From: an uncultured Microcoleaceae cyanobacterium
GTDB lineage: Bacteria; Cyanobacteriota; Cyanobacteriia; Cyanobacteriales; Microcoleaceae
Direction: 5' to 3'
Length of the DNA stretch: 6,371 nt
NCBI GenBank assembly: GCA_938083405.1
Contig: CALKCV010000002.1
Coordinates: 1-6,371 of the forward strand
The position numbers and the translations under genes were made by a program. This document shows, in pieces, positions 1 through 6,165 of this stretch. The notes below the pieces were generated by a model. That model saw only the letters and a list, made by a program, of their open reading frames with translations. It made no database searches and was not told the DNA's origin. The stretch's first letter is position 1, and each line of letters opens with the position of its first letter.

Positions 1-2
1 GC

Positions 3-863
3 AAGCCCTACGATGGGAAAAAAGTTGTGGAACTCGACAGCTATGGTGTGAGTAAAATTTATCAAGATATTCCAACCGTTGTAGGCAAGACCTACAAACT
101 TACCTTTGCCTTTTCCCCCCGTCCTGGTGTCTCGGACAACAAGCTAAACGTAAGTTGGGGAGATACCTCCGTCGTCAAACTCGATAAAAGCGGCGAAGGT
201 CTCTCGGATACCGAATGGCAGGTTTATACCTACGACCTCAAAGCCACCAGCGACAGCACCCGCTTGAGCTTCGACGATCTCGACGAAGAATCAGATGCAG
301 TGGGTACCTTCATCGATGCGATCGGCGTAGTAGAAACTGTTGCTGGGGATGCCCCCTGTTCGGAGGGTCCCAAGGCTAACTTCATTGACTTTAACTCAGC
401 CGAGTCGTTAAATGCAGCCGCCAAACCAATCTCCAGTGGCGATGTCACGGTTTCATTTAAGAACCTGAACGTTATTAAGATTGGAGACTCTCAAGGTGGA
501 TTTGCTGGCAAGGCAGGCAAGAACCAGGTCGTTGCCTCCGATAAAGGCAATTTTAACGGTCGCTTTTTGAGCGGGAGGGCCACAAATGGTGGTAAAAGCC
601 CAAACAACTATACCCGGACGATCGATTTCAGCGAGCCTGTCAATAACGTCTGTTTCTTCGTTGCCGACATCGACGCCGGTCAAGGAATCACCGTAAAAGC
701 CTTAGACTCCAAAGGAACCAGCCTATATTCCAAATCCTTCCCACGTTCTCTTAATGCCGACATGGCCCTAACGACCTTTGACTTGAGCAAGCTTGAGGGA
801 ATTAAACGCATCAAGTTGGTTGGAGACGATCCTATAGGTCTCGACAACTTGTCCTTCAATTAA
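3..863 (+). CDS. Probable secreted two-domain beta-sandwich protein, 5' end outside the window
   Basis: The frame is open from the first bases (reading K-P-Y-D-G-K-K-V-V before the GTG at 27), so the gene starts upstream and that GTG is an internal valine. About 286 residues are visible. Residues 1-112 resemble the C-terminal half of a DUF642/carbohydrate-binding-like jelly-roll found in cyanobacterial extracellular proteins: a 'VVELDSYG' strand, 'IYQDIPTVVGKTYKLTFAFS', then an aspartate-rich stretch ending 'GTFIDAIGVVE'. Residues about 120-286 form a second beta-rich domain, starting 'FIDFNSAESLN' and ending 'GLDNLSFN', the usual closing strand of such sandwich domains. No PEP-CTERM or other C-terminal anchor follows. 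The signal peptide expected at the N-terminus cannot be seen. Role: perhaps surface or matrix glycan binding, inferred from fold only. The gene runs convergently to the DUF4231 gene and is closed by the terminator at 907-955. Confidence 0.85.
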   Translation, partial: KPYDGKKVVELDSYGVSKIYQDIPTVVGKTYKLTFAFSPRPGVSDNKLNVSWGDTSVVKLDKSGEGLSDTEWQVYTYDLKATSDSTRLSFDDLDEESDAVGTFIDAIGVVETVAGDAPCSEGPKANFIDFNSAESLNAAAKPISSGDVTVSFKNLNVIKIGDSQGGFAGKAGKNQVVASDKGNFNGRFLSGRATNGGKSPNNYTRTIDFSEPVNNVCFFVADIDAGQGITVKALDSKGTSLYSKSFPRSLNADMALTTFDLSKLEGIKRIKLVGDDPIGLDNLSFN

Positions 864-906
864 CTAAATTAAACTCAATGGTTGATTCGCCAAAGGATTA
901 ATATTC

Positions 907-955
907 GAGCGATCGCCCCTTTCTTAATTATGGAAAAGGGGCGATCGCTCTTTTT
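907..955 (+). terminator. Intrinsic terminator with HIP1 in both arms
   Basis: A perfect 16-bp stem (907-922 with 935-950) encloses a 12-nt loop and is followed directly by TTTTT at 951-955. It lies 43 bases after the stop codon of the + strand gene, the position expected for its terminator. Each arm contains one GCGATCGC (909-916 and 941-948). On the - strand the hairpin has no downstream T-run, so it should act mainly on + strand transcripts. It could still slow transcription arriving from the convergent gene. Confidence 0.9.
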
Positions 956-997
956 AGTCCGCCCACAAGGCTTCAAAACTAAGCCGTTTCCAGAGTT

Positions 998-1855
998 TTA
1001 TTTGCTGGTGGCTTCTTTTTGCTGACCGGACTCCTCGGACTCTGGTTTTTTCTGTTGGACCGACTCTGGTGCATCTCCTATTTGTTTGAGATGAATGTTA
1101 TTGACCTTAGAGATATAATTGGCGATCGCCATTTTTAAACCTTTCTCGCGATCTGCCGTCTCTGTCAGGTCGTAATCTTGATAAACCGGACCCGCGCCCA
1201 AAATAAATTTTTCCTGTTCTGCTTCTAGGAGTTCGACAGCTTTATTAGCAGCAGTCCATTTTTCTTGAAAGGCGAAAGAAGTGGCAACGCTAGCAATAAT
1301 GGATGCCGCTGCCGGACAGATAACGGGCAACCACTTCAACCAAGTCACACCCGCTTCTAACTTATCTACCAAAACCAAAATTGGGGTAACGCCAGATAAA
1401 ACAACCGTCCCCAACTGCAAAATATAATAGATGTTGCGGGCGCTCGTCCGAACTTGTTTGTAATCATCGATCAAATCTTGAGAATATCCCAAAGCTTTTT
1501 CCACCAGCGGAGTCAGCCTATCTCCTTGACCTTCCGACAGAGCAATATTGCGCAAGAGAGCTTTATTGCTCAGAAGCGATTGTTTCGAGCGGTTGGTATA
1601 GTAGCTTCCGAATTGACGGTTGACGAGCAGCAGAAAGATAAAAGCGCTAACAGAAGCAGCCACGCCTACTCTCAGCGGAACGTACTCTGGAAGAAAAAAG
1701 ACGGTAATGCTAAAACCGATCGCCGCCGCTAAGGACAGGTACTCCAGTACCTTTAGAAATAAAAGTACCCCAGAGTTTGACGAGTCTTCTATCGTTATCT
1801 TAACAGTTTGAGCCGAAGGATTTTGCTCTGTATTGCCATTGGTAGTTTCTGACAT
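998..1855 (-). CDS. DUF4231/SLATT-type four-helix membrane protein
   Basis: The protein has 285 residues. The start is the ATG at 1853-1855, preceded by AGGAG ten bases upstream. A longer frame opens at an ATG at 1898-1900, but that codon lies inside the promoter spacer and would not be transcribed. Topology: a polar N-tail (1-28), helix pair 1-2 at about 29-55 and 61-78, a soluble stretch with conserved-looking charged residues, then helix pair 3-4 at about 142-163 and 174-195. The core 'ARNIYYILQLGTVVLSGVTP' before helix 3, and 'FAFQEKWTAANKAVELLEAE' after helix 4, match the DUF4231/SLATT pattern. The tail (260-285) is rich in Q, E, K and S. In the literature SLATT proteins are predicted membrane effectors of nucleotide-signalling conflict systems. 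Many cyanobacterial DUF4231 proteins have no known role, and no partner is visible here. Family assignment is fairly firm, function unknown. Confidence 0.8.
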   Translation of the reverse strand: MSETTNGNTEQNPSAQTVKITIEDSSNSGVLLFLKVLEYLSLAAAIGFSITVFFLPEYVPLRVGVAASVSAFIFLLLVNRQFGSYYTNRSKQSLLSNKALLRNIALSEGQGDRLTPLVEKALGYSQDLIDDYKQVRTSARNIYYILQLGTVVLSGVTPILVLVDKLEAGVTWLKWLPVICPAAASIIASVATSFAFQEKWTAANKAVELLEAEQEKFILGAGPVYQDYDLTETADREKGLKMAIANYISKVNNIHLKQIGDAPESVQQKKPESEESGQQKEATSK

Positions 1856-1865
1856 GGATTCTAAT

Positions 1866-1870
1866 CTCCT
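1866..1870 (-). promoter_or_regulatory. Shine-Dalgarno of the DUF4231 gene
   Basis: AGGAG on the - strand, within AAAAAGGAG, stands ten bases before the ATG at 1855. It is the only clear ribosome binding site in the window and decides between that ATG and the one at 1900. Confidence 0.75.
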
Positions 1871-1890
1871 TTTTGTTTGTCCAATAGAGA

Positions 1891-1919
1891 ATAGTAACAT
1901 ACTTGCGAAGTTTTGTCAA
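1891..1919 (-). promoter_or_regulatory. Sigma-70-type promoter of the DUF4231 gene
   Basis: On the - strand a consensus -35 TTGACA (1914-1919) is separated by exactly 17 bases from a -10 TACTAT (1891-1896). The -10 also carries the extended TGn motif (1897-1899). Transcription would begin near 1884 and give a leader of about 30 bases containing the Shine-Dalgarno. The -35 sits 13 bases after the stop codon of the upstream fusion gene. The DUF4231 gene can therefore be transcribed independently, although no terminator between the two genes prevents read-through. Confidence 0.75.
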
Positions 1920-1932
1920 ACTCCCCAAAACC

Positions 1933-4068
1933 CTACCTAAACAGCGGCGGAGCGTTCCAAGGGTCGAAAGGAATCAACTTCTCGGAGGGGAAATGGGGGC
2001 GGAAGAAAAACTTAGCCCGTCGGTTGAGCATGGAAGCGGCGAAGGAAAAAGTGCTGTTGGAGATTCCTAGAGCATCGGCGCGACTCAACACATAAAAATC
2101 GCGATAAAACTCGGCCCCAGGCAGCTCGACTCCCAAATCCCGCGCCGTTATCGGTCCATACTCGGCAAAATACGAGCGCACCTTCTCTGCCTCGTCGCTG
2201 GCAAGATAAAGAATCGGCTCTTCGAGAGTATCCCAGAAACCCCGCAGCCACTCCGCATACCATTCCCAAGGTGCGATCCAATGGGGGCAGAGATAAAAAT
2301 AATCTCCCAGCCGCAAATGGATCGCCACTACGGTCTTGCCCTTGGTGGCGAGACCTTCCCAGGCGGCTTGCATTTTCCCTTCGATTTCTCCCACCGGCTG
2401 AAAGAGCGATCGCCAATACTCCCGATGTTGGGCGTAGTAGGCCGTGGGATATTGGAAAAATCCCCAAAAATCGACATTCTTTAAAGCTTCTGGGGAATTG
2501 ATTATCTCCGAAGACGACAAATCGCTCTCCAGGTTTTCTCCTACCACGGGGAGCGATCGCCCTATTGGCGGATCGTCCAGACCGAAAATCTCCCGTCCGA
2601 TCCACTCTGGAGTTTCTACTCGCAAATTATGTTCTTTGGCATAGATTTTTAAAAAACCGTACTGGAAAAGCTGATTGGCAAATCCGCCGTTTTTGCCCAA
2701 AGTTGACATAGTAATTGTCGGTTTTTTCGCATAAAAAGCATCGCCCCAAGAAGGATCGTAAGGCGTGGTCGTCGCTACTCGCTGAAAACCAACTCTTTCT
2801 AGAAACTCGTCGAGATCGTCTATTAATGGACAACCTTGATAAATTTCCTCGTAATTGACTTCGATATTAATCCCATCCACAAACTTCAAAACATTACTCG
2901 CCCCTCGCAAAGCTAATAACTCCGCCCCTTGAATGTCGATATTGAGAAGATTAAAATCCTCTGGGGACAGTTCCAATTCTGCCAGGAGATTATCCAGGGT
3001 TTTTGCCTCTACAGTTACTTGGGATATTTCCCTGGTATAAATGCTCTGTTCGCTCTCCTTATTTGGCGACAAAATAGAACTGCTTTGTTCGTTTGCCGCG
3101 ACGTGCAAATTAACCTTACCATCGCGATCGCAAATGGCATAATTAGCAACTATTACGAATGGCATTCCCGCCATCTTTTTCTGGAGGCGATCGAAGACTT
3201 GGGGGTTAGCTTCCACAAACAATACCTTTTCTATTGCCATCTCTCGATAGCTGTCAATTTCTTCCCCTTCATAAGCGCCGATATGAATTACGCCCCTGGG
3301 TCGAATCGAATTTTCCCGGCAAAGTTTTGCCAAATCAAACATCTGAGGAAACTCTCCCAAAACTCCAGAGACAAAACGCTCGTTAACTGCCAAAAAATTA
3401 GACCATTGCCAGTCTTCGTATTCTGGCAACAACTCCCCTTGAAAATCTAATTTATCCGGCAAAATCTTAAACAGAGAATAGCGATATTGTTGCAGGAATT
3501 GAAAAACAGCTTTTAAGGAAATTCCCGCATCCTTAAAAGTATTGCCGTATTCAAATTGGAGAAAATCAATTTTGCCAGACTCCAATATTTTCCTCGCTCC
3601 TTTTAAGACATCCAACTCGCTGCCTTCCACATCAATTTTGAGGAAATTAATCCGTTGAATTTCCCAACGCTGACAATAAGCATCCAGGGTAGTAACTAAA
3701 GTAGGAAACTGCTGGGGCGTTCCCATTTTATAGGTTTTTTCGTCATCATAATTGCGGCGATAGAGAGTATTGAGGAAGCGACTGTCTTGGTAATCGTAAA
3801 GAGTCTTAATTTCCTCGGAATTAGATAGGGCGAAATTGTTCGGGAAAACCTGCCCCGCGCTAATCTCTCCGGCGAGATTGCCGACTAATTTTTGATAGGT
3901 TTGGGGATGAGGTTCAAAACTATGTATTTGGAGGCGATCGCCCCGGCATTGCTTTAAAACCTCATCGGTCCACTGACCGATATACGCACCGACATCAAAG
4001 ACAACATCCCCAGAACGAATAAATCTGGCAATGACGTTTAGTTCTCCAGCATCGAGAGTAGCTTTCAT
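1933..4068 (-). CDS. Fusion of two FkbM-type methyltransferases and a GT11-like glycosyltransferase
   Basis: The protein has 711 residues. Domain 1 (about 10-230) is an FkbM/Methyltransf_21 domain: SAM-binding 'VFDVGAYIGQWT' at 23-34, 'FEPHP' at 51-55, and 'LKIDVEGSELDVLKGA' at 143-158. Domain 2 (about 240-450) is a diverged FkbM unit: 'VIHIGAYEGEE' at 260-270, 'FVEANP' at 284-289, 'LLNIDIQGAELLALRGA' at 374-390. Domain 3 (about 451-711) resembles GT11 fucosyltransferases: 'GGFANQLFQYGF' at 461-472, 'GFFQYP' at 536-541, 'HLRLGDY' (HxRxGD motif) at 584-590, and 'ISNSTFSFAASML' at 669-681. Likely role: sugar transfer and O-methylation during surface glycan or glycolipid synthesis. The methylated residue and donor are not deducible. 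The ATG at 4066-4068 is chosen because a TTG start at 4125 would add 19 residues (N-Y-P-L-P-I-T-H-Y type) that merely translate the heptamer repeat. No Shine-Dalgarno is visible. The frame is intact. Confidence 0.88.
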   Translation of the reverse strand: MKATLDAGELNVIARFIRSGDVVFDVGAYIGQWTDEVLKQCRGDRLQIHSFEPHPQTYQKLVGNLAGEISAGQVFPNNFALSNSEEIKTLYDYQDSRFLNTLYRRNYDDEKTYKMGTPQQFPTLVTTLDAYCQRWEIQRINFLKIDVEGSELDVLKGARKILESGKIDFLQFEYGNTFKDAGISLKAVFQFLQQYRYSLFKILPDKLDFQGELLPEYEDWQWSNFLAVNERFVSGVLGEFPQMFDLAKLCRENSIRPRGVIHIGAYEGEEIDSYREMAIEKVLFVEANPQVFDRLQKKMAGMPFVIVANYAICDRDGKVNLHVAANEQSSSILSPNKESEQSIYTREISQVTVEAKTLDNLLAELELSPEDFNLLNIDIQGAELLALRGASNVLKFVDGINIEVNYEEIYQGCPLIDDLDEFLERVGFQRVATTTPYDPSWGDAFYAKKPTITMSTLGKNGGFANQLFQYGFLKIYAKEHNLRVETPEWIGREIFGLDDPPIGRSLPVVGENLESDLSSSEIINSPEALKNVDFWGFFQYPTAYYAQHREYWRSLFQPVGEIEGKMQAAWEGLATKGKTVVAIHLRLGDYFYLCPHWIAPWEWYAEWLRGFWDTLEEPILYLASDEAEKVRSYFAEYGPITARDLGVELPGAEFYRDFYVLSRADALGISNSTFSFAASMLNRRAKFFFRPHFPSEKLIPFDPWNAPPLFR

Positions 4069-4073
4069 ATTGT

Positions 4074-4114
4074 TAATGGGTAATTGGTAATGGGTAATTG
4101 GTAATGGGTAATTG
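4074..4114. repeat. Heptamer tandem repeat, TAATGGG/TAATTGG type
   Basis: Almost three copies of a 14-base unit made of two alternating heptamers (TAATGGG then TAATTGG) start at 4074, 4088 and 4102; the last lacks one base. The array fills most of the 74-base gap between the GT1 gene and the fusion gene, ending five bases before the latter's ATG. It resembles the short tandemly repeated sequences of filamentous cyanobacteria. It is open in the fusion gene's frame and so creates a false N-terminal extension. Confidence 0.95.
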
Positions 4115-4142
4115 ATAACGAACAACAGGCAATAGCCGCATT

Positions 4143-5486
4143 TTACGGGGAGCCCAACAAAGCCTCGATCGCATCCGCCGCCGCCCCGACGCCATCTTCC
4201 GCCCGCAACAAGCGACCGATACTAGCGGCCCGCTCTTGGTAAACCGGGTCGAGCAACAACTGTTTCAACTCCGCCGCCAAAACTGTTGCGGAATAGCGAT
4301 CGCGACTCACCTGCCTGCCGACACCCAAGCGCACGACCCGGGCCGCATTATCCGGGCGATCGAAATCATCGGGCACCACCAACATCGGGCGACCCGCCAG
4401 CAGTGCCTCCCCAGTAGTACCGACCCCGCCGTGATGCACGATGGCCGCCGACCGGGAAAAAAGTTCCGAGTGGGGAGCGTACTCTACGGCGATCGCTCCT
4501 TCTGGCAGCAGTTCAGGCGGCAACTTCCGAGCCTCCTGCCCCGCCAGCAAAACAGCCCTACAACCCAACTCTCGCAAGGCTGCGGCGGCCTCGAAATAAA
4601 AATTACCGGGAGCCAAAACCGCCGAAGAACCCAAAGTAAAAGCGATGGGCGGCTCCCCGGCATCCAAAAACTGCTGCAACTGCGCAGACAAACCCTCGGA
4701 ATTTGGAGGGCGGTAAAAAGGAAAACCCGTCATCCGAGTTTGCGGCGGCCAGTCCGGTTGCGGCGCAGCCAGCACTTCGGAAAAGAGCGCCAGAACCAAA
4801 TAAGGCGAGTTGATGCCGCCAAACAGAGAGTCGCAACAGAGAGTCAAACCGAGTTCCGCCCGCAACTGCCGCCAGGGGGCAGTCCAAAAACGGGCTTGCC
4901 ACTGAAAATGCCGCCCGATACCATCCAGCATCGCTGCTATCTGGGTTTTTTCCTCAGAGGAGAGGGGGATATTCCCAGTCCAAAGGTAACTCTGGAGGTC
5001 CCTGGCAGAGAATAAGGAGTAGGGCGAGAGGATACAGGATACCCAAGGGATACCGATTTTCTCCGCCACCAGAGGACCGGCGAAAGTAAGGGGATGAGTC
5101 ACCAACAAATCCGCCCCCGCGCTGGCAGCCATCAGGTCGGCGTAGCTGGCCCGTAAATGGGGCATTAGGAGATAGCAGACGACGTATTCTAGCGATCGCC
5201 CCTGGGAGATCATGGTGCTGAGAAGCTCCCCATCTCCCTCAAAGTCTGGCAAACTATCCGGTCTTACTGGATGAAATTCGATGCCAGCAGCTTCGACTTG
5301 TTGGCGGTATCTCTCGCTAGTGGCGATGAGGGGGCGATGACCTCGACTTTGTAAACCTCTGGCGATCGCCAGATAAGGATACAAGTCCCCCAAGGAACCG
5401 AACGTCGTCAGTACGATCCGCTTGCTTTGGCTTGTTTTCCGTTCTTCCGAGGAAAGTGCTGTCCGGGGTTCTATTCGGTTTGGCAT
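4143..5486 (-). CDS. GT1 (MGT/UGT-type) glycosyltransferase
   Basis: The protein has 447 residues, the usual length of bacterial GT-B glycosyltransferases of this family. After about 22 polar residues the N-terminal acceptor domain opens with 'RIVLTTFGSLGDLYPYLAIA', which holds the G-S-x-G-D motif. The C-terminal donor domain starts near 'PPIAFTLGSSAVL' (about 280) and contains 'HHGGVGTTGEAL' at 351-362 and 'PDDFDRPDNAARV' at 372-384. Relatives include macrolide, carotenoid (CrtX) and sterol 3-beta-glucosyltransferases, which move a sugar from a nucleotide donor to a hydrophobic small molecule. A lipid, sterol-like or carotenoid acceptor is therefore plausible but unproven. The usual D-Q pair of the donor site reads D376-R377. 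There is no signal peptide or membrane span, so it is cytoplasmic or peripheral. The ATG at 5484-5486 is preferred over the TTG at 5498, which lies in the repeat. No Shine-Dalgarno is seen. Confidence 0.9.
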   Translation of the reverse strand: MPNRIEPRTALSSEERKTSQSKRIVLTTFGSLGDLYPYLAIARGLQSRGHRPLIATSERYRQQVEAAGIEFHPVRPDSLPDFEGDGELLSTMISQGRSLEYVVCYLLMPHLRASYADLMAASAGADLLVTHPLTFAGPLVAEKIGIPWVSCILSPYSLFSARDLQSYLWTGNIPLSSEEKTQIAAMLDGIGRHFQWQARFWTAPWRQLRAELGLTLCCDSLFGGINSPYLVLALFSEVLAAPQPDWPPQTRMTGFPFYRPPNSEGLSAQLQQFLDAGEPPIAFTLGSSAVLAPGNFYFEAAAALRELGCRAVLLAGQEARKLPPELLPEGAIAVEYAPHSELFSRSAAIVHHGGVGTTGEALLAGRPMLVVPDDFDRPDNAARVVRLGVGRQVSRDRYSATVLAAELKQLLLDPVYQERAASIGRLLRAEDGVGAAADAIEALLGSP

Positions 5487-5491
5487 TTTAG

Positions 5492-5569
5492 TTGACAATT
5501 AACAATTAACAATTAACGATTCACAATTGACAATTAACATTTTCCCAATTGACAATTAACAATTATCAA
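5492..5569. repeat. Heptamer tandem repeat, TTAACAA type
   Basis: Seven heptamers run in register from 5492 to 5540 (TTGACAA, TTAACAA twice, TTAACGA, TTCACAA, TTGACAA, TTAACAT). An 8-base TTTCCCAA spacer follows, then three more (TTGACAA, TTAACAA, TTATCAA) to 5569. The array fills the 69-base gap between the SCP2-like gene and the GT1 gene and runs into the 3' end of the SCP2-like gene, whose stop codon and last codons it encodes. The + strand TTGACA matches look like -35 boxes, but they face away from the genes. Confidence 0.95.
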
Positions 5570-6104
5570 TTATTTTAATCCCTAGCACGTCTTCTGGGAC
5601 GCTTTTAATGAGATAACCGTAGGAGGGTTTTTGTCCTTCGAGGAGGGATGGCAAGGGACGAGCTGCTAAAGCCGACAGGGAAGAGTCGAACTCCATCCAC
5701 AGTTCCTGCAATTGGGGATTAGTGGCGCTGTCGGCTAAAATCCGCATTACCACCTCGTACATACCCAACAACTCATCCAAATGGTTGCGGGCATAAATTC
5801 TACCATTTGCCAGGGCCCCATCGAGAGTTAACCTGCCCGCCACGATATCTCTGAGAGTATCGGCATCGCTGCGAAAATTTATCGAATTCGGCGGCACCGC
5901 ATACTCAAAGAGGAGTTCAAAGCGATCGCCACCGTCGGCACTGACTTCTAACGGGATACCGTCCAAGGCGATCGCCGCAGTTTTTCCCGATGTAATCTGC
6001 ACCAACGCCAACCAAGTCTCCCCGCCTTGGAGGCGAAGAATTTCTATTAGACGGCTCAACCATGTTGCTAATTTTTCCTGGCGTTGTCTGGTAGTGTTTG
6101 TCAT
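5556..6104 (-). CDS. Small protein with an SCP2-like (sterol carrier/lipid-binding) region
   Basis: The protein has 182 residues and an ATG start at 6102-6104. There is no signal peptide or membrane span. The N-terminus (1-25) is probably an amphipathic helix. Residues about 42-125 have the layout of an SCP2 domain: strands 'TAAIALDGIPLEVSAD' and 'RFELLFEY', then 'NSINFRSDADTLRDIVAGRL' and 'DGALANGRIYARNHLDELLG'. The 'D-x-x-T-L-x-D-I-x-x-G-x-L' run followed by a small-residue G-x-I stretch is what one sees in SCP2/ScpX proteins, which bind lipids or sterol-like molecules in a hydrophobic tunnel. A helical tail with no clear motif follows. The last five residues (I-I-D-N-C) and the stop are encoded by the repeat array. 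It lies upstream of a glycosyltransferase of a family with lipid acceptors, so an acceptor-handling role is possible. The fold call is from pattern only and could be wrong; the protein could equally be an uncharacterised cyanobacterial family. Confidence 0.7.
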   Translation of the reverse strand: MTNTTRQRQEKLATWLSRLIEILRLQGGETWLALVQITSGKTAAIALDGIPLEVSADGGDRFELLFEYAVPPNSINFRSDADTLRDIVAGRLTLDGALANGRIYARNHLDELLGMYEVVMRILADSATNPQLQELWMEFDSSLSALAARPLPSLLEGQKPSYGYLIKSVPEDVLGIKIIDNC

Positions 6105-6120
6105 AATTTAGGAATGGGGA

Positions 6121-6129
6121 ATTATATCA
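6121..6129 (-). promoter_or_regulatory. Extended -10 promoter element of the SCP2-like gene
   Basis: The - strand reads TGATATAAT, a perfect TATAAT at 6121-6126 with the TGn extension at 6127-6129. It ends 16 bases before the ATG at 6104. Transcription from it would give a leader of only about nine bases, with no Shine-Dalgarno, that is, nearly leaderless. No good -35 lies 16-18 bases upstream, where heptamer repeats sit. AT-rich repeats can produce TATAAT by chance, so this is moderate evidence. If real, it heads the SCP2-like, GT1 and fusion genes. Confidence 0.5.
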
Positions 6130-6165
6130 ATTAACAATTAACAATGTTCCCAATTAACAATTGGG
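6125..6165. repeat. Heptamer repeat, TTAACAA type, second copy with a small inverted repeat
   Basis: Two in-register TTAACAA units (6131-6144) follow a partial one. Next come TGTTCCCAA and a further TTAACAA (6154-6160). The segment 6131-6162 is nearly the same as 5527-5557 in the other TTAACAA array, so the SCP2-like gene has related direct repeats on both sides. CCCAATT (6149-6155) and AATTGGG (6159-6165) form a perfect 7-bp inverted repeat with a 3-base loop. Confidence 0.9.

Noticed and set aside
969..985. Small hairpin (GGCTT/AAGCC) after the DUF4231 gene as its terminator
   Set aside because: The stem is only 5 bp and no T-run follows on the - strand.
1856..1900. N-terminal extension of the DUF4231 protein from the ATG at 1900
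   Set aside because: The codon lies between the -35 and -10 boxes, upstream of the expected transcript start, and the downstream ATG has the Shine-Dalgarno.
2012..2605. 197-codon open frame on the - strand in another frame of the fusion gene
   Set aside because: It overlaps the GT11-like domain, whose motifs are clear. The alternative product is arginine- and serine-rich without motifs.
2929..3450. 173-codon open frame on the + strand
   Set aside because: It lies antisense to both FkbM domains. It has no ribosome binding site, no domain and no gap in the opposite gene.
4069..4125. N-terminal extension of the fusion protein from a TTG
   Set aside because: All 19 extra residues translate the heptamer repeat or its edge, and no ribosome binding site precedes the TTG.
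4236..5015. 259-codon open frame on the + strand
   Set aside because: It is antisense to the well-supported GT1 gene. The product is rich in R, Q and P with no recognisable domain, as expected from GC-rich codons read backwards.
5492..5555. Several TTGACA matches as -35 boxes on the + strand
   Set aside because: They arise from the repeat, face away from the neighbouring genes and have no suitable -10 followed by a + strand gene.
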